DNA of 64,000 nucleotides from NCBI RefSeq assembly GCF_001429285.1, contig NZ_LMJJ01000040.1:565365-629364 (forward strand). The letters are read 5' to 3'. Origin of the DNA: Ensifer sp. Root278. Lineage in GTDB: Bacteria; Pseudomonadota; Alphaproteobacteria; Rhizobiales; Rhizobiaceae. Shown in pieces: positions 33,349 to 42,651 of the stretch. Under the pieces are notes generated by a model. That model was not told the DNA's origin. It searched no databases and was given only the letters and a program-made list of their open reading frames with translations. The stretch's first letter is position 1. Each line of letters begins with the position of its first letter. The translations under genes were made by a program, and so were the position numbers.

Positions 33349-35121
33349 ATGCTTGAACGCAATGACCTGCGCAGCCGGCCCCGCTGGCTGCGCTTTCCCT
33401 TTCAAAGCCGGACGCAGGACGTGCCGCAGGCGAGGGTGGGTGCCAGACCCGCCGCCGAGCCGCGCTGGCTGGTGCCCTTCGTTTTCGCCTGCCTGTTTCT
33501 GCTGTGCCTGCTGCCGCTCATCAGCCTGGCCAAGGCCGGCTTTGCCGGGCTCGTCTCCGGGCAGTCGATCGGCGTGCTCACCGAACCCGCGACCTTTGCA
33601 GCGATCCGCAACACGCTGATAACGGCGACCGGCGGCATGATCGTCTCCGTCGTTATCGGCGCTATCTTCGCCTTCGCCGTGGCGCTGACGGATGTGCGCG
33701 GCAAGCAGAGCTTAAGCTTCGCCTTCATGCTGCCGATGATGATCCCGCCGCAGGTGACCGCACTCGCCTGGGTGGAGATGACCGGGCCGGCGAGCCCGCT
33801 TCTGAAGACGCTGGGGATCGCGCCGCCGCTCGGCAGCCCGCAGCCGCTCTATTCGCTCGCGGGCATCTCGCTGCTTCTCGGCGTACAGCACGCACCACTG
33901 GTCTTCTTGGCGCTGAAAGCCGGGCTTTCAGCTTCCCCGCGGGATGGAGTGGAGGCGGCACGGCTTGCCGGTGCCACGCCGTTCCGCGTTTTCCGCGATA
34001 TCGTCGCGCCGCTGTCGCTGCCGGGGCTGATTGCCGGGGCGGCGATCGCCTTCGTTTCGGGTGTGGGCAATTTCGGCATTCCGGCGATCCTCGGCATTCC
34101 CGCTGGGATCGAGGTGCTGCCGACCTTGATCTACACGAGGCTGGCAAGCTTCGGTGCCGGCACCTTCGGCGAGATCGCGCTGCTTTCGAGCCTCATCGCC
34201 GTGATCGCCGCGGCCGGGCTGATCCTGCAGCAGCGGGCGCTCTCAGGGAAGGACTACCGCATCATCGGCCTCTCCGGCGCCAATGCCGCTTTCGCGCTCG
34301 GGCGTTATCGCCTGGTCGTGGAGATGGCGCTGGTCGCGATCCTGTTCTTCGTGCTGGTGGCGCCGCTGGCTGCGCTTGTCGCAAGCTCGATGGTGCCGGC
34401 CTATGGCGTGCCGCTCAACCTTCAGACCGTGTCATTGCGCGCTTACGAAGAAATCCTCTTTCGCCAGTCGATGACGCTGAAGGCGCTTGGCAATTCGACG
34501 TTCCTTGCGACCACCGCAGCACTTGGCCTGCTCGCGGTCTCCGTACCCGCGGCCTACCTGATGACCCGGCGCAAGGGCTTGCTTGCCAATACGCTCGGCA
34601 TCCTTATCGAGATCCCCTATGCGCTGCCCGGCATCGTGCTGGCTGTCGCCTTCATTCTCACCTTTGCGGCTCCGTTGCCTCTCCTCAGCGTCTCGCTCTA
34701 CGGCACCATCTGGATCATCCTGATCGCCTATTTCTCCTCGTTCCTGGCCGTCAGCCTGAAACCCGTCATGAGCGCCTTTCTGCAGATGGATCCGTCGCTC
34801 GAGGAGGCCGCGCGTCTCTCGGGTGCCGGCTTCCTCAGGCGCATGCGTGACGTGATCCTGCCGCTGGTGGCGCCCGCCGCCGGGGCTGCGATCATCCTCG
34901 TCTTCCTCATCGCTGCCAACGAACTGACGGTCTCCGCACTGCTCTGGTCGGCCGGCACCCAGACGCTCGGTGTCGCCATCTTCAATCTCGACGACAGCGG
35001 TTCGTCCGATCTTGCCGCAGCGCTCTCGGTGCTTGTCGTGGTGATGGTCGTGCTGTTGATGGCGGCGCTCGAGGCGCTTGCGAAATATCTTCCCGAGGGC
35101 GTGCTGCCGTGGCGCAACTGA
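33349..35121 (+). CDS. ABC transporter permease with two fused membrane domains
   Basis: 590 residues with about 12 membrane segments in two homologous halves, as in FbpB/AfuB. Each half carries the EAA loop that docks on the ATPase: DGVEAARLAGATPFRVFRDIVAPLSLPG in the first and SLEEAARLSGAGFLRRMRDVILPLVAP in the second. It overlaps the ATPase gene start by 13 bases. It forms the inner-membrane channel for the substrate brought by the preceding binding protein. Confidence 0.9.
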   Translation: MLERNDLRSRPRWLRFPFQSRTQDVPQARVGARPAAEPRWLVPFVFACLFLLCLLPLISLAKAGFAGLVSGQSIGVLTEPATFAAIRNTLITATGGMIVSVVIGAIFAFAVALTDVRGKQSLSFAFMLPMMIPPQVTALAWVEMTGPASPLLKTLGIAPPLGSPQPLYSLAGISLLLGVQHAPLVFLALKAGLSASPRDGVEAARLAGATPFRVFRDIVAPLSLPGLIAGAAIAFVSGVGNFGIPAILGIPAGIEVLPTLIYTRLASFGAGTFGEIALLSSLIAVIAAAGLILQQRALSGKDYRIIGLSGANAAFALGRYRLVVEMALVAILFFVLVAPLAALVASSMVPAYGVPLNLQTVSLRAYEEILFRQSMTLKALGNSTFLATTAALGLLAVSVPAAYLMTRRKGLLANTLGILIEIPYALPGIVLAVAFILTFAAPLPLLSVSLYGTIWIILIAYFSSFLAVSLKPVMSAFLQMDPSLEEAARLSGAGFLRRMRDVILPLVAPAAGAAIILVFLIAANELTVSALLWSAGTQTLGVAIFNLDDSGSSDLAAALSVLVVVMVVLLMAALEALAKYLPEGVLPWRN

Positions 35122-36149
35122 TCCTCAATCACCTCACGAAACATTTCGGCGGCGGGCGGCCGGCGGTATCGGATGTTTCGCTGACCGTGCGGGAAGGCGG
35201 CTTCCTGGCGCTGCTCGGTCCCTCGGGCTGCGGCAAGACCACGGTGCTGCGCATGATCGCCGGCTTCGAGCAACCAACCGACGGCTCGATCGATTTCGGC
35301 GAAAGGCGGCTTTCCGACGCATCGCGGGCGCTGCCGCCGGAACGGCGCAACATGGCGATGGTGTTTCAGTCCTATGCGCTGTGGCCGCATATGACGGTGG
35401 CCGAGAATGTCGGCTATCCGCTGAAGGTGCGCGGCATTTCCGGTGAAGCCTGGCGACGAAACGTCGGCGAGGCGCTGGCGCTGGTGAAGCTCACCGATTA
35501 TGCTGATCGCCGGCCCGCGGCCCTTTCCGGCGGCCAGCGCCAGCGCGTGGCGCTTGCCCGCTGCCTGGTGACCTCGCCGGATGTGGTGCTGCTCGACGAG
35601 CCGCTCGCCAATCTCGACCAGCATCTGCGCAAGTCGATGGAGGAGACCTTCCGCATCTTCCACGAGCGCTCGGGCGCGACGATGATCTACGTGACCCACG
35701 ACCAGGCCGAGGCGATGGCGCTCGCGACCGATGTCGCCGTCATGTCCGAGGGGCGGCTGATGCAGATGGCGTCGCCGGCGGAGATTTACGCGAGGCCTGA
35801 GGGTGCCGTCGTCGGCGGTCTGATTGGCCGCGGCTCGGTGCTCAGGCTGCCGCTGTCCGAGGGGGCGCCCAGGGCGCTGGAGTGGCCGGCGCTGCGGACC
35901 GCACTTGGCGGCATGGGCAAGACAGGCGCTGCCGATGAGGCAGTCCGCGATGTGCTGGTGCGGCCGGAGCATGTGAGCCTCGACGGCGAGGGGATGGCGT
36001 TTCGCGTCATCTCCTGCGTGTTCGAGGGTGAGCGTTTTGCACTGACGCTTTCGCTGCCCGACGGGCAGGCGCTGAAGGCGTATTGCGACAGGGTGACGAC
36101 GCCGGGCGAGACAGCACGCTTCGTCATCAGCCGCGGGTGGCGGCTTTGA
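35109..36149 (+). CDS. ABC transporter ATP-binding protein (FbpC/PotA class)
   Basis: 346 residues. Walker A GPSGCGKTT (37-45), signature LSGGQRQRVALARC, Walker B VVLLDEPLANLD and H-loop IYVTHD are all intact. The C-terminal 100 residues form a TOBE-like domain (DVLVRPEHVSL), usual in the CUT1/iron subgroup. It energises the fused permease just upstream. No regulator lies in the operon. Confidence 0.93.
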   Translation: MAQLILNHLTKHFGGGRPAVSDVSLTVREGGFLALLGPSGCGKTTVLRMIAGFEQPTDGSIDFGERRLSDASRALPPERRNMAMVFQSYALWPHMTVAENVGYPLKVRGISGEAWRRNVGEALALVKLTDYADRRPAALSGGQRQRVALARCLVTSPDVVLLDEPLANLDQHLRKSMEETFRIFHERSGATMIYVTHDQAEAMALATDVAVMSEGRLMQMASPAEIYARPEGAVVGGLIGRGSVLRLPLSEGAPRALEWPALRTALGGMGKTGAADEAVRDVLVRPEHVSLDGEGMAFRVISCVFEGERFALTLSLPDGQALKAYCDRVTTPGETARFVISRGWRL

Positions 36150-36247
36150 AGAATGAAGTGGGCTGCTCGGCGCCTGTTCAACCTTTGATTAGCGCGATCA
36201 TGTTAGCAAATCCTGCGTGCTAGGATTGATGCTGAGCGAAGCGTGAA

Positions 36248-37324
36248 ATGCCGGGAATGGATGAACAGAGCCTGTGGGACCTGCGGTCCCATCATAACGG
36301 AAGAACGGGATACATTGATCGCTCCGGCAACTGGGCAATCGAGCCGCGTTTTGACCAAGCCTATGCGTTCGACGGCGACAGAGCGGCGGCTGTGTTCCAG
36401 GGGCGGTGGGGCACCTTGGACCGGAAAGGTCAATGGACGCATGCTCCCGGCGAGGTTTCTCACATCTCAACTTATGGCGAAGGTCCATTGCGTGCCCAAG
36501 TCGGTCAGAAGTGGGGCCTCCTGGATGAGCGCGGCCGCTGGATTGCACAACCACAGTTCACGTTCATACGCGGCTTCTCGAATGATCGTTGCGTCGCCAT
36601 GCATGACGGCCTTTATGGCTGCCTCGACGCAAATTTCAGATGGATCATCGAACCCCGTTTCCAGTATCTCGGAGCTTTTTGCCGCGGGCTCGCGGTCGCG
36701 AAGTTACCCGGTGGCAGCTACGGCTACATCGACGAGAATGCCAACTGGATCATTCAGCCGCAGTTCAGCACAGCCCACAGCTTTCAGGGCGATGAAACGG
36801 ACACGGCAGTGGTGGGCTTGAGATGGAAGGATGGAAGCTACCAGGAAGGCTACATCGACCGCGGCGGGCGATGGTTCATCGAACCTAGCTTCAAGTCCGC
36901 CAGTGGATTCAAACAGGGAGCCGCCGTCTGCAGCCGAGAAGATCCCGGCGACCCATATCCGCTCGATTGGCCGTGTGGTCTGATCGACACATCGGGAGAA
37001 TGGGTCGTGGAACCGCGCTTCGAAAACCTATGGATTGCGGGTGACGACCTGTTTGCCGCCAAACACGATGGCTGTTGGGGTTTCATCGATCGGTGTGGCA
37101 ATTGGCTGCTCGAACCGGTCCTCGATATGATCTCACATGTTGAAGACGGGCTGATCGAGGCTGCGGACGACCGGCGCGGTATTCTCAGCAGGGCCTTCGA
37201 GTGGGTGGTCGACCCGATCTATGATGCGGTTGAAATCCGTGGCGAACTGATCAGCGCAGTTTACTTTGGTCGACAATGCTATCTGGATCGAAATGGAAAA
37301 TCTGTCACCGGCTGGTTTTTATGA
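36248..37324 (+). CDS. WG-repeat protein
   Basis: 358 residues built of about eight units of the WG type: G-x-(I/L)-D-x-x-G-x-W-x-(I/V)-x-P-x-F, for example GYIDRSGNWAIEPRF, GYIDENANWIIQPQF and GFIDRCGNWLLEPV. These are short beta units that stack into a repeat fold. There is no signal peptide or membrane segment, so it is probably cytoplasmic, or exported by an unknown route. WG proteins have no agreed role. The DNA is AT-richer than the ABC operon before it and the kinase-like gene after it. Its TGA overlaps the ATG of the next gene. Confidence 0.85.
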   Translation: MPGMDEQSLWDLRSHHNGRTGYIDRSGNWAIEPRFDQAYAFDGDRAAAVFQGRWGTLDRKGQWTHAPGEVSHISTYGEGPLRAQVGQKWGLLDERGRWIAQPQFTFIRGFSNDRCVAMHDGLYGCLDANFRWIIEPRFQYLGAFCRGLAVAKLPGGSYGYIDENANWIIQPQFSTAHSFQGDETDTAVVGLRWKDGSYQEGYIDRGGRWFIEPSFKSASGFKQGAAVCSREDPGDPYPLDWPCGLIDTSGEWVVEPRFENLWIAGDDLFAAKHDGCWGFIDRCGNWLLEPVLDMISHVEDGLIEAADDRRGILSRAFEWVVDPIYDAVEIRGELISAVYFGRQCYLDRNGKSVTGWFL

Positions 37325-38142
37325 TGGCGAGCGAGCTAATTAGCTTACCAGGGAGCGAGAAGGGGGACGAGCGCCCGCTTGCCGGCGGCAACGTCAACGC
37401 CGGCGTCGTGCGTGTGGGCGATACGGTGCGTCGCGCAACCGCGCCGCAGAGCGCAAGCGTCCACCGGCTGCTCCTTCATCTGGAGGCAAGGGGCTTTCAG
37501 GCGTCGCCGCGCTTCCTGGGCCTCGATGATCGTGGGCGCGAGGTCCTGAGCTTCCTTGATGGCGAGGCCGGCGGGTCTTCGGAGATCTGGCTTTCCGAGC
37601 GTGCCTTGACCGCCGCTGCCGCGCTGCTCAGGGCCTATCATGACGCGACTGCCGATTTCGAATTCACGGCGGCCGATCTCTGGGCCTCCCGGGATCCGGA
37701 TCAAAGCCGCTCGGAGGTCGTCTGCCACAATGATTTTGCGCCGTACAATCTCATTTTCCGCGGCGGCGAACCGGTGGGGGTCATCGACTTCGATCTTGCC
37801 GGGCCCGGGCCTCGCCTGCGCGATCTTGCCTATCTCGCCTATTGGATGGTGCCGCTTTCCTTCCATACCGAGGAATTGAAGGTGGCGGCGCTGGCGGATC
37901 TCGACGACGGCAGCCGGCGTCTCAAACGCTTCTGCGAAACCTACGGCCTTGCCTGCGACGACGCGCTGCTTGCCATGGTGGTCGAGGTGCTTCGGCATAT
38001 GGGCGACGAGGCGGCGATGCTGGCGATGATCGGCGCGGCCGCGACCGAGCGCCTGAAGCGGGACGGGCATCTCGATCACTGGCAGCGGGAACGGGAAGCC
38101 TTCGAGCGCCATAGGGCATTGCTGTCGCTAAACATTGCGTAG
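37321..38142 (+). CDS. Aminoglycoside phosphotransferase-family kinase-like protein
   Basis: 273 residues from the ATG that overlaps the preceding stop (ATGA, 37321-37324). The catalytic loop reads VCHNDFAPYNLIF, in which Asp and Asn match the H-G-D-x-x-x-x-N motif of APH kinases, and the metal-binding motif is VIDFDLAGPGP. The family phosphorylates antibiotics, sugars, choline or homoserine; resistance should not be assumed. The nucleotide-binding lobe is short (about 90 residues). Confidence 0.82.
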   Translation: MMASELISLPGSEKGDERPLAGGNVNAGVVRVGDTVRRATAPQSASVHRLLLHLEARGFQASPRFLGLDDRGREVLSFLDGEAGGSSEIWLSERALTAAAALLRAYHDATADFEFTAADLWASRDPDQSRSEVVCHNDFAPYNLIFRGGEPVGVIDFDLAGPGPRLRDLAYLAYWMVPLSFHTEELKVAALADLDDGSRRLKRFCETYGLACDDALLAMVVEVLRHMGDEAAMLAMIGAAATERLKRDGHLDHWQREREAFERHRALLSLNIA

Positions 38143-38211
38143 CGGCCTTTGACGCACCGAGGACAGGCCGATGGCTCAGTGAAAAGATTTGCTGTCCTTT
38201 GAAATAAACCA

Positions 38212-38245
38212 TTGAGTTAAATGAAACCGGTTGCTATATACAACC
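38212..38245 (+). promoter_or_regulatory. Promoter with operator for the GST at 38307
   Basis: TTGAGT (38212-38217), 17 bases, TATATA (38235-38240). A palindrome GGTTG-CTATATA-CAACC (38229-38245) straddles the -10 box, so a repressor bound there would block transcription. No regulator gene is adjacent. Confidence 0.6.
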
Positions 38246-38306
38246 AGTATCCCGCGTAGATGCGTTGGGGAAACGAGGCGGGTGGCCTCATCGACAGGAG
38301 GATAAG

Positions 38307-38915
38307 ATGAAGCTTTATCAGGGCATGGGGCCGAATTCGTACCGCGTGCGCATCTTCATGGCGGAGAAGGGGATTTCGGTGCCGATGGTGGATGTCGATT
38401 TCGCCAAGGGCGAACACCGGGCGCCGGAGTTCCTGGCGGTCAATTCGCTCGGGCAGATCCCGGTGCTGGAGCTCGACGACGGAACGATCATCACCGAGAG
38501 CGTTGCGATCTGCCGCTATCTCGAGGAGACGAATCCCGAGCACCCGCTCTTCGGCCGCGATGCCGTCAGCCGCGCCAAGGTGGAGATGTGGAACCGGCGC
38601 GCCGAACTGGTGATCCTCGGCACCGTCGGCAATGTGGCGCTGCATTCGGACGCCTTCTTCGCCGAACGGCTGACGCAGTTTCCGGCTTTTGCCGAGACCG
38701 AGCGGGAGGCGGTGCCGAAGAAATGGGGCTGGCTCGACGACGAACTTTCGGATGGCCGGCCGTTCCTCGCCGGCGAGGAATTCTCGATTGCCGACATCAC
38801 TGCAGGTGTGACGGCCTGGCTCTGCGATGTCTTCGGCATGGAGATCCCGGCGTCGGCCCGTCATGTTCAAAGCTGGCTGGAGCGGGTGCGCTCGCGGCCG
38901 AGTTTTGAGGCTTAG
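38307..38915 (+). CDS. Glutathione S-transferase family protein
   Basis: 202 residues from the ATG at 38307, which has AGGAGG five bases upstream. MKLYQGMGPNSYRVRIFMAEKG starts the thioredoxin-like domain with a Ser near residue 11 as probable glutathione activator. GQIPVLEL is the cis-Pro motif and ITESVAICRYLE binds glutathione. FSIADITAGVTAW caps the helical domain. It is a monocistronic gene with its own readable promoter and operator, which suggests induction by an electrophile or oxidant. Confidence 0.9.
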   Translation: MKLYQGMGPNSYRVRIFMAEKGISVPMVDVDFAKGEHRAPEFLAVNSLGQIPVLELDDGTIITESVAICRYLEETNPEHPLFGRDAVSRAKVEMWNRRAELVILGTVGNVALHSDAFFAERLTQFPAFAETEREAVPKKWGWLDDELSDGRPFLAGEEFSIADITAGVTAWLCDVFGMEIPASARHVQSWLERVRSRPSFEA

Positions 38916-38957
38916 GGCTCAACAAAGGGCAGGGCGGTGGCCTGTACTGCGGATTTG

Positions 38958-39140
38958 CCCCTCATCCGGCCTGCCGGCCACCTTCTCCCCGTTGCCACGG
39001 GGAGAAGGAGACTCGTGGCGGCCGCTCGTTCCATCGTCCAATCTGGCAGCCACGTTCTCGGTCGCACGTTGCGGTTTGGGGGCCAGCCGTCGCCCGCGTT
39101 CCCTCTCCCCGCCTGCGGGGAGAGGGTTAGGGTGAGGGGC
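38958..39140. repeat. RIME-like intergenic palindromic element, copy 2
   Basis: CCCCTCATCC and CTGCCGGCCACCTTCTCCCC, then a hairpin, a spacer, and CCCTCTCCCCGCC-TGCGGGGAGAGGG near the end. It lies between the GST stop and the ftsZ2-like gene. Confidence 0.75.
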
Positions 39141-39364
39141 AGATGCGCCGCTAGGGACTTGATTGTTTGGCGTTTTTCGTCGTTCGGCAATGGATACCGT
39201 ATGGGTGATCTTTCGTCTCCACGGACCCGCTAAAATTCATATGTGGATAGCCGTTTCGTCCTTTTTCCTTGCCTTCTCCATGGCTTTTTTCAATTCCTAA
39301 AATACAAGCTGCCCGATTCGCCGCTGCCGGTGCCCGCAGGGCGCTGGCTCTAGGAGACAAAGCC

Positions 39365-40399
39365 ATGACCGATTTCAAGAAGCCCACGATCACCGAAATG
39401 CGCCCGAAGATCACCGTCATCGGGGTCGGCGGCGGTGGCGGCAACGCCATCAACAACATGATCAACGAAGGGCTTCAGGGCGTCGAATTCGTGGTGGCGA
39501 ATACGGATGCGCAGGCGCTCGCCATGTCGAAGTCGTCGCGCATCATCCAGCTCGGTGCTGCCGTCACCGAAGGCCTTGGCGCCGGCTCGCTGCCGGACGT
39601 CGGCCGGGCGGCGGCGGAGGAATCGATCGACGAGATCATGGATCACCTCGGCGGCACGCATATGTGCTTCGTCACCGCCGGCATGGGCGGCGGCACGGGC
39701 ACGGGGGCGGCACCGGTGATTGCGGCTGCGGCGCGCAAGGCCGGCATCCTCACGGTCGGCGTCGTCACCAAGCCCTTCAGCTTCGAGGGCAAGCGCCGCA
39801 TGGAGACGGCGGAGCAAGGTGTCGAGCGGCTGCGCGAGGCGGCTGACACCGTCATCGTCATCCCCAACCAGAACCTCTTCCGCATCGCCGACGCCAAGAC
39901 CACCTTTGCCGATGCCTTCGTGATCGCCGACCGGGTGCTTTATTCCGGCGTCGGCTGCATCACCGACCTGATCGTCAAGGAAGGTCTGATCAACCTCGAC
40001 TTCGCCGACGTGAAGTCGGTCATGAAGGGCATGGGCCGGGCGATGATGGGCACCGGCGAGGCGACCGGCGAGGGCCGGGCACTGAAGGCTGCCGAAGCGG
40101 CGATCGCCAACCCGCTGCTCGACGAAGTGTCGATGCGCGGCGCCAGGGGCGTGCTGATCTCGATCTCCGGCGGCATGGACATGACGCTGTTCGAAGTGGA
40201 CGAGGCTGCGACCCGCATCCGCGAAGAGGTCTATGACGAGGCCGATATCGTCGTCGGCTCGATCTTCGACCGCACCCTCGACGGCACCTTCCGCGTCTCC
40301 GTCGTCGCGACCGGCCTCGATTCCGCGCGCTCGGCCAACAATGCCGCCGGCGCCGCCGCCGGCCAGCCCGCACCGGCCCCGACCCGCACGCTGCAGTAG
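39365..40399 (+). CDS. ftsZ2: Short second FtsZ (FtsZ2-like)
   Basis: 344 residues. The tubulin-like GTPase domain is complete: [14 protein letters not shown], the tubulin signature [13 protein letters not shown] (near residue 107), and the T7 loop with [11 protein letters not shown]. After about residue 320 there is only a short Ala/Pro tail, without the long linker and conserved FtsA/ZipA-binding peptide of the main rhizobial FtsZ (about 590 residues). S. meliloti is known to carry such a truncated second homologue, dispensable for division. The start is the ATG at 39365. A strong terminator follows. No other division gene lies nearby. Confidence 0.92.
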   Translation: MTDFKKPTITEMRPKITVIGVGGGGGNAINNMINEGLQGVEFVVANTDAQALAMSKSSRIIQLGAAVTEGLGAGSLPDVGRAAAEESIDEIMDHLGGTHMCFVTAGMGGGTGTGAAPVIAAAARKAGILTVGVVTKPFSFEGKRRMETAEQGVERLREAADTVIVIPNQNLFRIADAKTTFADAFVIADRVLYSGVGCITDLIVKEGLINLDFADVKSVMKGMGRAMMGTGEATGEGRALKAAEAAIANPLLDEVSMRGARGVLISISGGMDMTLFEVDEAATRIREEVYDEADIVVGSIFDRTLDGTFRVSVVATGLDSARSANNAAGAAAGQPAPAPTRTLQ

Positions 40400-40440
40400 G
40401 GCTCACACGCCCCAAGCGGGCGTTGCTTCAAGACAACAGG

Positions 40441-40475
40441 ACGCCATGCGCTCATCCGGGTGCATGGCGTTTTTG
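40441..40475 (+). terminator. Intrinsic terminator of ftsZ2
   Basis: ACGCCATGC (40441-40449) pairs with GCATGGCGT (40462-40470) and is followed by TTTT. The hairpin starts 41 bases after the stop codon. Confidence 0.85.
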
Positions 40476-40480
40476 TTGCG

Positions 40481-40692
40481 CCCCTCATCCGGCCTGCCGG
40501 CCACCTTCTCCCCGCAGGCGGGGAGAAGGGACGTTGCGGCATGCTCACCGTTTCCTCTGCTCGCTTGCAGCCGCAGGATACCTTGAGGGAGCACAGCCGG
40601 CTTCTTGTTTCCGTATGCCAGAGGTGGCGGAAAGGAGACGTGGGAGCTGCGCGCGATTCCCTCTCCCCGCAGGCGGGGAGAGGGTGAGGGGC
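40481..40692. repeat. RIME-like intergenic palindromic element, copy 3
   Basis: CCCCTCATCCGGCCTGCCGG, then CTTCTCCCC-GCAGGCG-GGGAGAAG, a spacer of about 110 bases and CTCTCCCC-GCAGGCG-GGGAGAG. It starts directly after the ftsZ2 terminator. Confidence 0.8.
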
Positions 40693-40790
40693 GGGGCCAA
40701 CCGGAAAGGCTTCGTCACGGCTTTATGAAAATCCATGTCGCGCGCCCATGAGAGCCGCAAACCCGCCCGCGACGGGTGAAGCCGAGCGGT

Positions 40791-42386
40791 TCAATTCGAA
40801 GCCGCCGCATCCGCCCGAGGTGCCAGCCGGTAGATCAGCATCGTGTCGTCGTCGACGACGCGTTCGGCTGTCCGGTCGAGATGGGCGATCAGCCCCTTGT
40901 TGTATTCGAGGAACTTGCGCCGCTGCATGTCGCGGGCGTTCTTGGTGATGCCGAACCAGGTGGCGTTCCGGGCGCGCAGCTCCTCCAGCGCCTCGATCGC
41001 GTCGCCGTCTTCCATCAGCATCGACCATTCGGTTTCGCCGCCGCCGGGCGGGAAGACCCAGCCGCGGCGGCGGCTGTAATAGATCGCCACGGGATCGCCG
41101 ATCGTCGGCGTTGCGGTGATGACGAGATCGCCGGGCTGGCTGAGCTCGCTGAGTTTCGTGCCGAGTTTTTCACCATGATCGGCATAGGGCGCCTTCATCA
41201 GCGAGAGGCCGGGGATGCTGCCGCCGAAGACGACGACTGCGGCGATCGCCGCGAGGCGCAGCGCGCGCGTGCGAAGGCCGTGTTCGCGGCCGATCTCGAC
41301 CAGCAGGATCAGGCCGCGGCCGGCAAGTGCCGCCATCGGCACATTGAAGATATGGAAGTTCCAGGGGTTGGTCTTGATTTCGCGGGCGGCAAAGACATAG
41401 ACGATCGCTGCCCCCAGGAACCAGACATGGAAGAACCATGGCGCGCGACCGGACCTTGCCTGCGTCTGCGCATCGCCTGCCGTCGGCGGCGCGGTCAGGA
41501 GCGCGATGCCGGTCAGCACCACCACCGGCAGAGTGAAGAGCCAGCTGCTGGCGATCCTCCACGTGGCGGGAATGTAGAAGGCTTCGTCGAGGAACCGGGA
41601 AAGCCCGTCGCTCCAGAGATAGCCGCTGCCGGCGACATGGTAGGGCGGGTAGTTGGCGCCGAGATAATGCGCCCACCAGTAATAGCCGAGAATGAGCGCA
41701 CCGGCGGCGAGTGCGACGGGCAGGATTGCCAAGAGCCGACCGAGGCTGAGCCTGCCGCGTTGGTGCAGGATGGCGAATGTCGCGTAGGTCATCGGTACGA
41801 CCACGGCGATGCCCGGGAGCTTGGCAAGCACGCCTGTCGTGGTGAGGAGGCCGGCCGCGATGAGAACGGGCAGGCGATCGTTCTGGAGATAGGCGACATA
41901 GGCCCAGGCGCCCGTTGTCACCAGCGCCAGCATGGCCGGATCCGGCAGAAACGAGCGGTCGATCATCACCGCGCCCGGCATGATCGCCAGCAGGAAGGCG
42001 CCGGCATGGGCGTGGGCCTCGTCCCAGAGCCGCGCGATCAGCCGATGCAGAGCGAAGACGCCCCAGATACCGAAGGCGATGGCGACGAGCCGGCCCCAGG
42101 TGTCGTCCCAGCCGAAGACGGCATAGAGAAGGGCGGTGATATAGGAGACGACCTGCAACTCGCGGCCCTGATAGGAAGGGTCGGGGCCGGTCCAGCTGAC
42201 CTCCGGAAAGAAGATGTTCCAGCTGCGCAGGAAGAAATTGTCGGCCATCATCGCCGTGCTCGCCTCGCGCCAGCTGAAGGCATCGACCAGCGGCTGCTGA
42301 ACGTCATGCAGGCGGAACAGGGCGGCTACCACCAGGATCGCGGCGAGTATCGCGCCATTCATGTGCCTGTGATCGAACCCCGACAT
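40791..42386 (-). CDS. Glycosyltransferase family 39 (ArnT-like) membrane protein
   Basis: 531 residues with 10-12 membrane segments and the GT39/83 hallmark in the first periplasmic loop: DAFSWREASTAMMADNF, where the acidic residue pair is catalytic in ArnT/PMT enzymes. A soluble C-terminal part of about 120 residues follows (GDLVITATPTIGDPVAIYYSRRRGW). It would move a sugar from a polyprenyl phosphate to a lipid or protein at the outer face of the inner membrane. No companion polysaccharide genes lie nearby, so the acceptor is unknown. A long open frame on the other strand is a GC artefact. Confidence 0.88.
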   Translation of the reverse strand: MSGFDHRHMNGAILAAILVVAALFRLHDVQQPLVDAFSWREASTAMMADNFFLRSWNIFFPEVSWTGPDPSYQGRELQVVSYITALLYAVFGWDDTWGRLVAIAFGIWGVFALHRLIARLWDEAHAHAGAFLLAIMPGAVMIDRSFLPDPAMLALVTTGAWAYVAYLQNDRLPVLIAAGLLTTTGVLAKLPGIAVVVPMTYATFAILHQRGRLSLGRLLAILPVALAAGALILGYYWWAHYLGANYPPYHVAGSGYLWSDGLSRFLDEAFYIPATWRIASSWLFTLPVVVLTGIALLTAPPTAGDAQTQARSGRAPWFFHVWFLGAAIVYVFAAREIKTNPWNFHIFNVPMAALAGRGLILLVEIGREHGLRTRALRLAAIAAVVVFGGSIPGLSLMKAPYADHGEKLGTKLSELSQPGDLVITATPTIGDPVAIYYSRRRGWVFPPGGGETEWSMLMEDGDAIEALEELRARNATWFGITKNARDMQRRKFLEYNKGLIAHLDRTAERVVDDDTMLIYRLAPRADAAASN

Positions 42387-42519
42387 ATGCCTCCCCAGGC
42401 GCGCCGAACGACCCTGACGACGACCGCGAGCGAGATGGGTGCCCTCCGGTAGGCTTCCGCCATGCGCCGTCGCCTGTATCCCTTAGTCTAGGACGAATAT
42501 AATTAAGTAATCGCTGATT

Positions 42520-42579
42520 GTCTTGGCGGGAAAAGCTGGAAAACGGCCCCGTTTTCGGGCCTCGATGCGTCGCCAAGAC
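42520..42579. repeat. Nested perfect inverted repeats (possible cruciform)
   Basis: GTCTTGGCG (42520-42528) pairs with CGCCAAGAC (42571-42579). Inside, GAAAACGG (42539-42546) pairs with CCGTTTTC (42549-42556) around two bases. There is no T-run on either strand. It lies between the glycosyltransferase start and the promoter at 42616. Confidence 0.6.
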
Positions 42580-42615
42580 TAATCCCTGGCGTGTGCCGTA
42601 GCCCAAAGGGACAGC

Positions 42616-42644
42616 TTGTCCAGAAACGCGCCCGGTCCTATAAA
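42616..42644 (+). promoter_or_regulatory. Strong sigma-70-type promoter of a candidate small RNA
   Basis: TTGTCC (42616-42621), exactly 17 bases, TATAAA (42639-42644). Transcription would start near 42652 and run into a terminator at 42749 with no credible protein gene between. Confidence 0.7.
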
Positions 42645-42651
42645 ATTAGTA

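Noticed and set aside
40776-42452. Long plus-strand open frame (558 codons) opposite the glycosyltransferase
   Set aside because: It is rich in Asp, Glu, Gly and Arg with no fold pattern, while the minus strand encodes a clean multi-pass GT39 protein. It is a GC-codon shadow.
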